Source: Sphingosinicella ginsenosidimutans (lineage in GTDB: Bacteria; Pseudomonadota; Alphaproteobacteria; Sphingomonadales; Sphingomonadaceae). Taken from it: DNA of 64,000 nt. The DNA lies in the NCBI RefSeq assembly GCF_007995055.1, contig NZ_VOQQ01000001.1, positions 62,001 through 126,000 of the forward strand, given 5' to 3'. A program made the translations under genes and the position numbers. A model generated the notes under the pieces. It was not told the origin of the DNA, made no database searches, and saw only the letters and a list, made by a program, of their open reading frames with translations. Below, piece after piece: positions 42,635-50,220 of the stretch; positions within the stretch are counted from its first letter, which is position 1, and every line of letters begins with the position of its first letter.

Positions 42635-44611
42635 ATGTCCGATCTGTTCGCCTCCGCCTCCCGCACCTCCGCCGATTACGATGCCTCCGCGATCGAGGTT
42701 CTGGAGGGGCTCGAGCCAGTCCGCCGCCGCCCGGGCATGTATATCGGCGGGACGGACGATCGCGCGCTGCACCATCTCGCCGCCGAGGTGCTCGACAATT
42801 CGATGGACGAGGCCGTGGCCGGCCATGCCTCCAGGATCGAGATGACGCTGGAGCCGGGCAACCGGCTGACCATTTCAGACAATGGCCGCGGCATCCCGAT
42901 CGACGAGCATCCCCGCTTTCCGGGCAAGTCGGCGCTGGAGGTGATCCTCACCACCCTCCATTCGGGCGGCAAATTCTCCGACACGGCCTATGCGACCTCG
43001 GGCGGCCTCCACGGCGTCGGCGTCAGCGTCGTCAACGCCTTGTCGACCGAGACGATTGTCGAGGTCGCGCGCGACCGGCAGCTCCATCGCCAGACCTTCG
43101 CGCGCGGCCTGCCGACGTCGAAGCTGATCGAGGTCGGCCCGACCCAGAACCGGCGCGGCACCAGCACCACCTTCACCCCCGATCCCGAAATCTTCGGCGA
43201 AGGCGCGCATTTCAGCCCGAAACGGCTCTACCGGCTCGCGCGGTCCAAGGCCTATCTGTTCGCCGGCGTCGAGATACGCTGGAAATGCGATCCGACGCTG
43301 ATCGACGACGACACGCCGGCCGAAGCGGTGTTCCAGTTTCCGGGCGGCCTCGCCGATCATCTCAAGGAGCAGATCGAGGGCAAGGAGACCGCGACCAGCG
43401 CCCCCTTCGCCGGCCGGCACGATTTCCCCGATGCGAAGGGCTCGGCCGAATGGGCGGTCGCCTGGCCGATCTGGGGCGAAGGCGCGCAATCCTATTATTG
43501 CAACACCATCCCCACGCCCGACGGCGGCACCCACGAACAGGGCCTGCGCACCGCGCTGACCAAGGGCATCCGCGCCTTCGGTGAGCTGGTCGGGCAAAAA
43601 AAGGCCAAGGACATCCAGTCCGAAGACCTGCTCGCCGGCGCGGAGATCATGCTTTCGGTCTTCATCCGCGACCCGCAGTTCCAGAGCCAGACCAAGGACC
43701 GGCTGACCTCGCCCGATGCGGCGCGTCTGGTCGAAAATGCGGTGCGCGACCATTTCGACCATTTCCTCGCCGATCATATGGAGCGCGGCCGCGCGCTTCT
43801 GGGCTTCGTGCTCGATCGGATGGACGAGCGGCTGAAGCGCCGCGCCGAGCGCGAGATCAAGCGCAAGACGGCCACCTCCGGGCGAAAGCTGAGGCTTCCC
43901 GGCAAGCTCACCGATTGCGCGAACGACGATCCGGAGGGGACCGAGCTCTTCATCGTCGAAGGCGACAGCGCCGGCGGCTCCGCCAAGCAGGCGCGCGACC
44001 GCAAGACGCAGGCGATCCTCCCGATCCGCGGCAAGATCCTGAACGTCGCGTCGGCGACCGCCGACAAGATCCGCGCCAACCAGGAGATCGCCGATCTCGC
44101 GCTGGCGCTCGGCTGCGGGGTGCGCGATCGCTGCAAGCCGGACGATCTTCGCTACGAACGGATCGTCATCATGACCGACGCCGATGTCGACGGCGCGCAT
44201 ATCGCGACGCTGCTGATGACCTTCTTCTTCCAGGAGATGCCCGAGCTGGTGAAGCGGGGGCACCTCTTCCTCGCCCAGCCGCCGCTCTATCGCCTCTCCG
44301 CCGGCACCAGCGTCGCTTATGCCCGCGACGACGCGCATCGCGCCGAGCTCGAGGCGACGATGTTCAAGGGCAAGAAGGTCGAGGTCTCGCGGTTCAAGGG
44401 CCTCGGCGAGATGAACCCGGCGCAGCTTCGCGAAACCACGATGGACCCCAGGACGCGCAGCCTCATCCGCATCACCCTTCCCGCCGATTATGAGGATCGC
44501 GCCGCGGTGAAGGATTTGGTCGACCGGCTGATGGGCCGCAACCCGGAGCACCGTTTCCGCTTCATCCAGGATCATGCGGCGCAGCTCGACGAAGAGGAGA
44601 TCGACGCCTGA
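42635..44611 (+). CDS. parE: DNA topoisomerase IV subunit B
   Basis: A 658-residue ATPase subunit that decatenates daughter chromosomes with ParC. The GHKL ATPase domain has LEPVRRRPGMYIGGTDDRAL and EVLDNSMDEAVAG. The Toprim part has EGDSAGGSAKQARDR and MTDADVDGAHI. The C-terminal end has KGLGEMNPAQLRETTMDP. The start MSDLFASASRTSADYDA is preferred over upstream in-frame codons. A run of seven A at 43596-43602 sits in frame as CAA AAA AAG. The 188-base gap before it has no clear signal. Confidence 0.97.
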   Translation: MSDLFASASRTSADYDASAIEVLEGLEPVRRRPGMYIGGTDDRALHHLAAEVLDNSMDEAVAGHASRIEMTLEPGNRLTISDNGRGIPIDEHPRFPGKSALEVILTTLHSGGKFSDTAYATSGGLHGVGVSVVNALSTETIVEVARDRQLHRQTFARGLPTSKLIEVGPTQNRRGTSTTFTPDPEIFGEGAHFSPKRLYRLARSKAYLFAGVEIRWKCDPTLIDDDTPAEAVFQFPGGLADHLKEQIEGKETATSAPFAGRHDFPDAKGSAEWAVAWPIWGEGAQSYYCNTIPTPDGGTHEQGLRTALTKGIRAFGELVGQKKAKDIQSEDLLAGAEIMLSVFIRDPQFQSQTKDRLTSPDAARLVENAVRDHFDHFLADHMERGRALLGFVLDRMDERLKRRAEREIKRKTATSGRKLRLPGKLTDCANDDPEGTELFIVEGDSAGGSAKQARDRKTQAILPIRGKILNVASATADKIRANQEIADLALALGCGVRDRCKPDDLRYERIVIMTDADVDGAHIATLLMTFFFQEMPELVKRGHLFLAQPPLYRLSAGTSVAYARDDAHRAELEATMFKGKKVEVSRFKGLGEMNPAQLRETTMDPRTRSLIRITLPADYEDRAAVKDLVDRLMGRNPEHRFRFIQDHAAQLDEEEIDA

Positions 44612-44666
44612 TCATGGCGGAGGGGGGAGCAATGGAGGCAGCGACCTGCCGGGGCGTGGGGGCGCG

Positions 44667-44999
44667 ATGACGAGGAAGAGCCATCGCCAGCCGCCGCGCC
44701 CTCGGCCGCTCTGGACGATCCAGCGCGCGACGAATTTCGGGATCGCCTTCGGCGCCGCCGCGCTGCTGATCCAGGCGCTGTTCGGGGAGGAGCGGCGCTG
44801 GCTTTTCCTCTGCTACGTCGGGCTGCTCGTCCTCACCGTCGCCTGCGCCTTGTCGCTGCTGTGGATCACCGCGATCGACATGCGGCGGCGCGGCACCAGC
44901 CATCTGATGCGCCCGGTGCGCGGCTTCGACATCGCGGTCGGTTTGGTCCTCCTCGTCATCGCGGGCTATGCGCTGAACCTGGCCTGGCCGGGGGTTTGA
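44667..44999 (+). CDS. Small membrane protein, unknown
   Basis: A 110-residue protein with a basic N-terminus (MTRKSHRQPPRPRPLW) and three hydrophobic helices (ATNFGIAFGAAALLIQALF, LFLCYVGLLVLTVACALSLL, GLVLLVIAGYALNLAW). No motif is recognised. The start was placed at MTRKSH, giving a cytoplasmic basic head. It lies 55 bases after parE and 44 bases before the sigma factor gene on the same strand. Confidence 0.65.
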   Translation: MTRKSHRQPPRPRPLWTIQRATNFGIAFGAAALLIQALFGEERRWLFLCYVGLLVLTVACALSLLWITAIDMRRRGTSHLMRPVRGFDIAVGLVLLVIAGYALNLAWPGV

Positions 45000-45043
45000 G
45001 GATTCTTCTGTAAGAAACGCCGGCCGCCGCCGACTAAAGGATC

Positions 45044-45565
45044 ATGGCGCGGGACCAGCACGACCAGGACGGACTTTATGCGCAGGCCATCGCCGCGCAC
45101 GGGCCAGCGCTCGCCAGGCTGGCGCGCGCCGTCGAGGCCGATGCCGATCGCGCCCTCGATCTCGAACAGGACATGCACCTGGGCCTGTGGCGAAGCTTCG
45201 CCGGCTATGACGGCCGCTGCGCGATCGGCACCTGGACCTTTCGGGTGACGCACAACATCGCCGCCGCCCACCGGCGCGGCGGCGCGCGATCGATGAAGCT
45301 GGTCGGGCTCGACGAGGCGGAGGCGCTCGCCGGCACCGCCGATCCCGAACGCGACGCCGGCGAGGCCCATGCGCTCGCGCGCCTGCGCCGCCTCGTCCAG
45401 CAGCTGAAGCCCGCCGACCGATCGGTGATCCTGCTCTGGCTCGAAGGGCTCGATGCCGCCGCGATCGCCGAAGTGACCGGACTGTCGCCAGCCAATGTCG
45501 CGGTGAAGACGCATCGCATCAGGGCGTTGCTCGCGCGCCATTTCCAGACGGGAGACCCGACATGA
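45044..45565 (+). CDS. ECF-type sigma factor
   Basis: A 173-residue sigma-70 family factor of the extracytoplasmic function class. Region 2 reads through DLEQDMHLGLWRSFAGYDG and GTWTFRVTHNIAAAH. Region 4 is LKPADRSVILLWLEGLDAAA followed by the helix-turn-helix IAEVTGLSPANVAVKTHRIR. It likely drives transcription of its own operon and other envelope genes. The stop overlaps the ATG of the next gene (ATGA), the usual layout for a sigma factor with a membrane partner. Confidence 0.9.
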   Translation: MARDQHDQDGLYAQAIAAHGPALARLARAVEADADRALDLEQDMHLGLWRSFAGYDGRCAIGTWTFRVTHNIAAAHRRGGARSMKLVGLDEAEALAGTADPERDAGEAHALARLRRLVQQLKPADRSVILLWLEGLDAAAIAEVTGLSPANVAVKTHRIRALLARHFQTGDPT

Positions 45566-46134
45566 CCGATCCGCGCTCGATCTGGGCGGCGGACGATGCC
45601 CACCTGCCGCCGCTGTCGCCGGCAGACCTGCGCGGCCGCGACGCGCGCTTTCGTCGCCGGGTGCGACGGCGCAACCTCGTCGAATATGTCGCCGGCGGCG
45701 TGCTCATCGCGCTGTTCGGCGCGATCGGCGCGCGGGCGCAGGACGGCCTGTTCCGCATCGCCTGCGCGGCGATCGTGCTGGGAGTCGTCGCCGTCCTCTT
45801 CAGCCTCAGGCGGCGCGGGGCGGCACATCGCCCGGACGGCGCCGCCCCGGTCCGCGATCATTATCGCGCCGAGCTTTCGCGGCAGCGCGATGCGCTCGCG
45901 AGCGTGTGGCGCTGGTATCTCGCGCCGCTCGTCCCCGGCCTCGCCCTCCTGTTCGCCGCGCGCTGGCGTGAGGTGGCGGGCGATGCGGGGATCGGCGCGG
46001 CAAATGCGAGGATTCTGCCGGCGATTGTGGTGACTATCGTGGTTTTCGGTGGAATCCATTGGCTGAACCGTGTCGGTGCGCGCCGGCTCGATGGCGAGAT
46101 CGCAAAGCTCGACGAATCCGATCAGGAGGATTGA
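45562..46134 (+). CDS. Membrane protein, possible anti-sigma or signalling partner
   Basis: A 190-residue protein of unknown family. An N-terminal cytoplasmic part (DDAHLPPLSPADLRGRDARF) precedes four hydrophobic segments (VAGGVLIALFGAIGA, IVLGVVAVLFSL, LVPGLALLFAAR, AIVVTIVVFGGIHWL) and a charged end. No zinc-binding anti-sigma (ZAS) motif is seen. Its 4-base overlap with the sigma factor gene suggests that it controls or is controlled by that factor. It is followed 3 bases later by the serine hydrolase. Confidence 0.65.
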   Translation: MTDPRSIWAADDAHLPPLSPADLRGRDARFRRRVRRRNLVEYVAGGVLIALFGAIGARAQDGLFRIACAAIVLGVVAVLFSLRRRGAAHRPDGAAPVRDHYRAELSRQRDALASVWRWYLAPLVPGLALLFAARWREVAGDAGIGAANARILPAIVVTIVVFGGIHWLNRVGARRLDGEIAKLDESDQED

Positions 46135-46137
46135 TCC

Positions 46138-47466
46138 ATGCCCCGTTCCCGCCCCGCCATTTCTGCCGTCGCCACCGCCATCGCCGCCATGCTCGCGATG
46201 CCCGCACCGGTTGCCGCGCAGGCGACCCCGCAAACCACCGCAAACCACGCATCGGCCAGCGCCGCCCTGACGCAGCGCGCGGACGATGTCGTCGCCCTGC
46301 TGAACGGCGGCGGCGATCCCGACGCCTTGTTCGCGCCGGCCTTCCTCGCCCAGGTGCCGGCGGAACGGATGCGCGCCATCTCCGCCCAGATCGTCCAGCA
46401 ATATGGACGGGCCGAACGGGTGACCGGGATCGCGCCGCGCGACGCCAGGTCCGGCACGATCGACATCGCGACCGAGCGCGGGACGCTGCACATCCTGATC
46501 GGCGTCGCCGCCGATCCGCCGCACCGGATCGAGACCTTGCTCGTCACCGGCGCCGAGCTCAGCGGCGACACGATGGACGCGGTGACGGCGGAAATCCGCG
46601 CGCTTCCCGGCACCGCTTCAATGGTGGTCGCGCGGCTCGGTGACGGCCCGCCGCAGCCGATGGCCGGGATCGAGCCCGATCGGGCGATGGCGATCGGATC
46701 GGCGTTCAAGCTCTTCATCCTCGCCGAGCTCGACCGGCAGGTGCGCGCCGGCCAGCGCCACTGGGCCGACGTGGTGCCGCTCGACCGCCGCTCCGCGCCA
46801 TCGGGCATCCTCCAGGCCTGGCCGGCGGGGACGCCGATGACGCTGCAGACGCTCGCCACGCTGATGATCTCGATCAGCGACAACACCGCCACCGATACGT
46901 TGCTCCACATCGCCGGGCGCGAGAATGTCGAGCGGATGATGACGACGATCGGCGTCGCCGCCGCGCCGCGCAACCGCCCCTTGCTCTCGACGCTCGAACT
47001 CTTCGCGCTCAAGGCGGCGCCGCAGCCGGCCTACGACGCCTGGCGCAATGCCGACGAGGCCGGGCGCCGCCGCCTGCTCGCGCGCGATTATGCGGCGCTC
47101 GATGCGGCGCAGCTGCCGGCGGACCTGCTCGCCGGGCCGCCGTCGCGGATCGACACGCTGGAATGGTTCGCCTCGCCGATGGACCTGGCGCGAACCATGG
47201 ACTGGCTGCGGCGCGAGGGCAGCGAGACCGCGCGGGCCATCCTGGCGGTCAATCCCGGCGGCCCGGCGCTGCGCGGGCGCTTCGCCTATGTCGGCTACAA
47301 GGGCGGATCGGAGCCGGGCGTGATCGATCTCACCTGGCTGCTGCGCGACCGCGAGGGCGCCTGGTTCGTGGTGACCGGCGCCTGGAACAATCCGGCGGCC
47401 GCGGTGGACGAGGCGCGCTTCCTCGGCCTGATGACGCGCGTCGCCACCCTCGTGCAGGGCTCTTAA
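46138..47466 (+). CDS. Serine hydrolase of the class A beta-lactamase fold
   Basis: A 442-residue exported hydrolase. It has a signal peptide (FPAIS-like start PAISAVATAIAAMLAM, ending in AQA) and an N-terminal NTF2-like domain (residues about 40-150) with LNGGGDPDALFAPAFLAQV. Then comes the penicillin-recognising fold with SAFK (Ser188, Lys191), SDN (Ser247-Asn249) and a KGG triad near Lys388 (GYKGGSEPGV). These are the beta-lactamase/DD-peptidase catalytic elements. Peptidoglycan or beta-lactam could be the substrate; that is inference. It follows the sigma module by 3 bases. Confidence 0.88.
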   Translation: MPRSRPAISAVATAIAAMLAMPAPVAAQATPQTTANHASASAALTQRADDVVALLNGGGDPDALFAPAFLAQVPAERMRAISAQIVQQYGRAERVTGIAPRDARSGTIDIATERGTLHILIGVAADPPHRIETLLVTGAELSGDTMDAVTAEIRALPGTASMVVARLGDGPPQPMAGIEPDRAMAIGSAFKLFILAELDRQVRAGQRHWADVVPLDRRSAPSGILQAWPAGTPMTLQTLATLMISISDNTATDTLLHIAGRENVERMMTTIGVAAAPRNRPLLSTLELFALKAAPQPAYDAWRNADEAGRRRLLARDYAALDAAQLPADLLAGPPSRIDTLEWFASPMDLARTMDWLRREGSETARAILAVNPGGPALRGRFAYVGYKGGSEPGVIDLTWLLRDREGAWFVVTGAWNNPAAAVDEARFLGLMTRVATLVQGS

Positions 47467-47500
47467 CCCTCTATTTGCCGCCTGGCGCTACAATGGCCGG

Positions 47501-47998
47501 ATGAGCGGCGCGACATTCGGACGCAAGGGATTGGCCGGCGGCATCGCCGCACCCCGCCACGCGCCCGCTTTCGGCGCCGCGGCGCCGGCGCAGCGGCCGC
47601 TCTCGCCGGACGAGGAGATGGCGGCGCGCCGCGAGGCCTTCCTCGCCGCCGAGCGCGCGCGAAACGGCGGCGCCGCCGCCCCCGCCGCGACGCAGGTCCA
47701 GCAGCAGAAGATCGAGCGGCTCGCGCGCGCGCTGACGCCCCGCCCGCCGGAGACGTTCGAGGGCAAATCCTATCCGGTCGCCTTCCTGCTGTGGATGCTG
47801 CTCGGCGTCGCCGGCGCGCACCGGCTCTATCTCGGCCGCCGGATCAGCGGCGGCATCCTCGCCGCCATGTTCACGGTGAGCGTGGGACTCCTCGCGACGG
47901 GCTATTACCCCGCCTTCCTCGGCCTCGTCGCCTGTACCCTGGGGATGCTCGCCGACGGCCGCCTGATCGGGCGGATGAGCAAGGCGCGCCGCCGCTAG
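47501..47998 (+). CDS. TM2 domain-containing protein
   Basis: A 165-residue membrane protein. An Ala-rich N-terminal half (cytoplasmic) is followed by the TM2 domain: SYPVAFLLWMLLGVAGAHRL then YLGRRISGGILAAMFTVSVG, with a second helix. TM2 proteins usually have two helices linked by a DxF-like turn; function is unknown. It lies 34 bases after the serine hydrolase on the same strand. Its stop overlaps convergent apaG by 4 bases. Confidence 0.85.
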   Translation: MSGATFGRKGLAGGIAAPRHAPAFGAAAPAQRPLSPDEEMAARREAFLAAERARNGGAAAPAATQVQQQKIERLARALTPRPPETFEGKSYPVAFLLWMLLGVAGAHRLYLGRRISGGILAAMFTVSVGLLATGYYPAFLGLVACTLGMLADGRLIGRMSKARRR

Positions 47999-48393
47999 CT
48001 CGTCACCGCCGGCGCGACCAGCGGGAATCGCGGGATATCGACCGGAAAGCTGGCCCCGTCCTCGGCGACCATGAAATAGCGGCCCGACATCGCCCCGGTC
48101 GGGGTCTGGAGCGGGCAGCCCGAGACATAGTCGAACGATTCGCCGGGCTGCATCACCGGCTGCTCGCCGACCACGCCCTCGCCCTGCACCTCATGTGTGA
48201 CGCCGCGCCCGTCGCTGATCGTCCATTCGCGGCTGATCAGCTGGATGGTGCGCGCGGAGCCGTTCTCGATGCGGATATGATAGGCCCAGAACCAGCGGCC
48301 CTTGGCAGGCTCCGACTGTTCGGGAAGGAAGCTGACCGACACGCGGACGGTGACGCCGTCGGTGGTCGCGGAGTGGGCGAAGAGCTCTTTCAC
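47995..48393 (-). CDS. apaG: ApaG domain protein
   Basis: A 132-residue single-domain protein of the FN3-like ApaG fold, linked to cobalt and magnesium homeostasis in enterobacteria. It has TDGVTVRVSVSFLPEQSEPA, FWAYHIRIENGSARTIQL, SREWTISDGRG, GVVGEQPVMQPGESFDY and YVSGCPLQTPTGAMSGRYFM. A GTG start is used and no strong ribosome site is seen. It is convergent with the TM2 gene and lies just past recO on the same strand. Confidence 0.93.
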   Translation of the reverse strand: MKELFAHSATTDGVTVRVSVSFLPEQSEPAKGRWFWAYHIRIENGSARTIQLISREWTISDGRGVTHEVQGEGVVGEQPVMQPGESFDYVSGCPLQTPTGAMSGRYFMVAEDGASFPVDIPRFPLVAPAVTS

Positions 48394-48424
48394 AGGGGAA
48401 ATGTGAGGCGCGGCGCCCGGCAGG

Positions 48425-49060
48425 TCAACCTGCGATCCGCTTCAGCCGGTCGATCAGCCGGCCGCGCCCGGCCAGCACCTCGGCCTGCCGATCCACCAAG
48501 AGGTCGCGCGCGAGGAAATGGCCGGTGACGCCGAGCCCCTCGCGAATCGCGACCCAGGGCGGCGTGCCGGGCGCGCGCAGCGCCGGCGGCAGCGCGAGCA
48601 GGGCGGTCTCGTCGAGCCCGAAGCCGAGCTCGTCGAGCATCAGCAGCTCGTAGCGGATCAGCGCCGCCGCCCAGCCGCGCGCGCTCGGCGCCGCCTCGAT
48701 CGCACCGAGCAGGCCTTCGAGGCCCAGATAGACCTGCGGATAAGGCTGCGCTTCGGGGAGCGCGGCGGCGGTCAGCGCCGTCGCCCATTCGATCCCGGCC
48801 GCCGCCAGCGGCTCGGAGAGCAGGAAGGCGCGGCTGTGGGCCAGCTCGGCCGTCAGGTGGGCGAGCTGCTCGTCGGTGCGGGCGCGATATTCGGCCTGGA
48901 CGCGGTTGCCGGGCACGAGCACGGGCCGAAGCCGCCGCGATCGACCGCCGCGCACATAGCCGGCCTGGATGCCGGCGCCCGGCGTCAGCGCGCGGACGAT
49001 CGCGCCATGCTCGCCATGCGCCCGCACGGCGACGATCACGGCTTCGGTCAGAAGGTGCAT
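48425..49060 (-). CDS. recO: DNA repair protein RecO
   Basis: A 211-residue RecF-pathway mediator that helps load RecA. The OB-fold N-terminus is [20 protein letters not shown] with [16 protein letters not shown]. The middle domain has [20 protein letters not shown] and [14 protein letters not shown]. The Cys zinc motif of some RecO proteins is absent, as is common in alphaproteobacteria. It is followed by apaG on the same strand after 31 bases. The start is divergent from the cupin-like gene with 129 bases between. Confidence 0.93.
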   Translation of the reverse strand: MHLLTEAVIVAVRAHGEHGAIVRALTPGAGIQAGYVRGGRSRRLRPVLVPGNRVQAEYRARTDEQLAHLTAELAHSRAFLLSEPLAAAGIEWATALTAAALPEAQPYPQVYLGLEGLLGAIEAAPSARGWAAALIRYELLMLDELGFGLDETALLALPPALRAPGTPPWVAIREGLGVTGHFLARDLLVDRQAEVLAGRGRLIDRLKRIAG

Positions 49061-49189
49061 GGATCGAGCCTAGCAAGGAAATCGCCCGGCGGTGACCCGA
49101 ATCGATACAGCGGCCGCGCGCGAGGGGGCACGGTAACCCACTGAATACCACTTTGCGCTACCCGCCGCGGAAAGCGCGAAGGAGTCCCG

Positions 49190-50038
49190 ATGTCCGTCTT
49201 CGGCAAAGCCGATCTTGCCCGCCTGCGATCCTTCTATCCGGGACAGCCGGGCCTGCTGAATCACCGGCTCGTCGGCCACGAATTGCTGACGCTGGAGGCG
49301 CTGGTCGAGCTGGGGCGACAGATGCCGCCGGCCAGCGTCGAATATAATGCGGGCGACCTGCCGATCGGGGTCGACCCCGGCGCGATCGGCGCGACCGGCC
49401 TGTCGATCGAGGAGACGATCCGCGGGATCGAGGAATGCGGCAGCTGGATGGTGCTGAAGCATGTCGAGCGGGTGCCGGCCTATGCGGCGCTGCTCGAGGC
49501 GGTGCTCGGCGAGATCGCCCCGGTGGTCGAACCGGCGACCGGCGAGATGCTGACCCACCAGGGTTTCATCTTCATCTCGTCGCCCGGCGCGGTGACGCCG
49601 TTCCACATGGATCCGGAGCATAATATCCTGCTCCAGATCCGCGGCCGCAAGACGATGAACATCTTCCCCGGCGATGCCAGCGTGGTGCCCGACGAGCTGC
49701 ACGAGGCCTATCACGCCGGAAGCCACCGCAACCTGCCGTGGCGCGCCGATTTTGCCGCGCTCGGCGTCGGCTTCGAGCTGGCGCCGGGCGATGCCGTTCA
49801 CGTGCCGGTGAAGCGGCCGCACTGGGTCCGCAACGGGGCCGAGCCGTCGATCAGCTTCTCGATCACCTGGCGCTCGCACTGGTCCTATCAGGAGGCCGAC
49901 GCGCGCGGCATGAACCGGCTGATCCGCAAATGGGGCCTGCAGCCCGCCGCCCCGGCCCCCTTCCCGCGCGCCAATGCCGGCAAGGCCTATGCCTATCGCG
50001 CGATCAGGAAGGCGCGCACGCTGGGCCGAACCGCCTGA
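49190..50038 (+). CDS. Cupin-like (JmjC-type) protein
   Basis: A 282-residue cupin-like protein. The beta-barrel core has GFIFISSPGAVTPFHMDPEH (HxD iron ligands), LLQIRGRKTMNIFPGD, and late HVPVKRPHWVRNG with the third ligand His. Similar proteins are annotated as cupin-like or transcriptional regulators; the iron/2-oxoglutarate oxygenase fold is likely, the substrate unknown. An AAGGAG-like ribosome site precedes the ATG. A palindromic repeat follows the stop. Confidence 0.8.
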   Translation: MSVFGKADLARLRSFYPGQPGLLNHRLVGHELLTLEALVELGRQMPPASVEYNAGDLPIGVDPGAIGATGLSIEETIRGIEECGSWMVLKHVERVPAYAALLEAVLGEIAPVVEPATGEMLTHQGFIFISSPGAVTPFHMDPEHNILLQIRGRKTMNIFPGDASVVPDELHEAYHAGSHRNLPWRADFAALGVGFELAPGDAVHVPVKRPHWVRNGAEPSISFSITWRSHWSYQEADARGMNRLIRKWGLQPAAPAPFPRANAGKAYAYRAIRKARTLGRTA

Positions 50039-50059
50039 TCAGCCCCGATGCGCTGACGT

Positions 50060-50185
50060 CCTTCGATACGGGCCTTCGCCGGGCTCAGCCCCTACTCAGG
50101 ATGAGCGGGCCAGGTGGCTGGAATGGTGGCAGCACGGCGCTCATCCTGACTGGCCGGTGAGCTTGTCGAACCGGCGTATCGAAGG
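50060..50185. repeat. Palindromic intergenic repeat, type C
   Basis: Ends CCTTCGATACG (50060-50070) and CGTATCGAAGG (50175-50185) are exact inverted repeats, and the inner parts keep pairing loosely (CTCAGGATGAGCG against CGCTCATCCTGA). It fills most of the 182-base gap between the cupin-like gene and uvrC. It is not related to the type A or B elements. Confidence 0.85.
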
Positions 50186-50220
50186 GCGTATCGGAAGCCT
50201 CGAAGAGCCCATCGCCAGCC

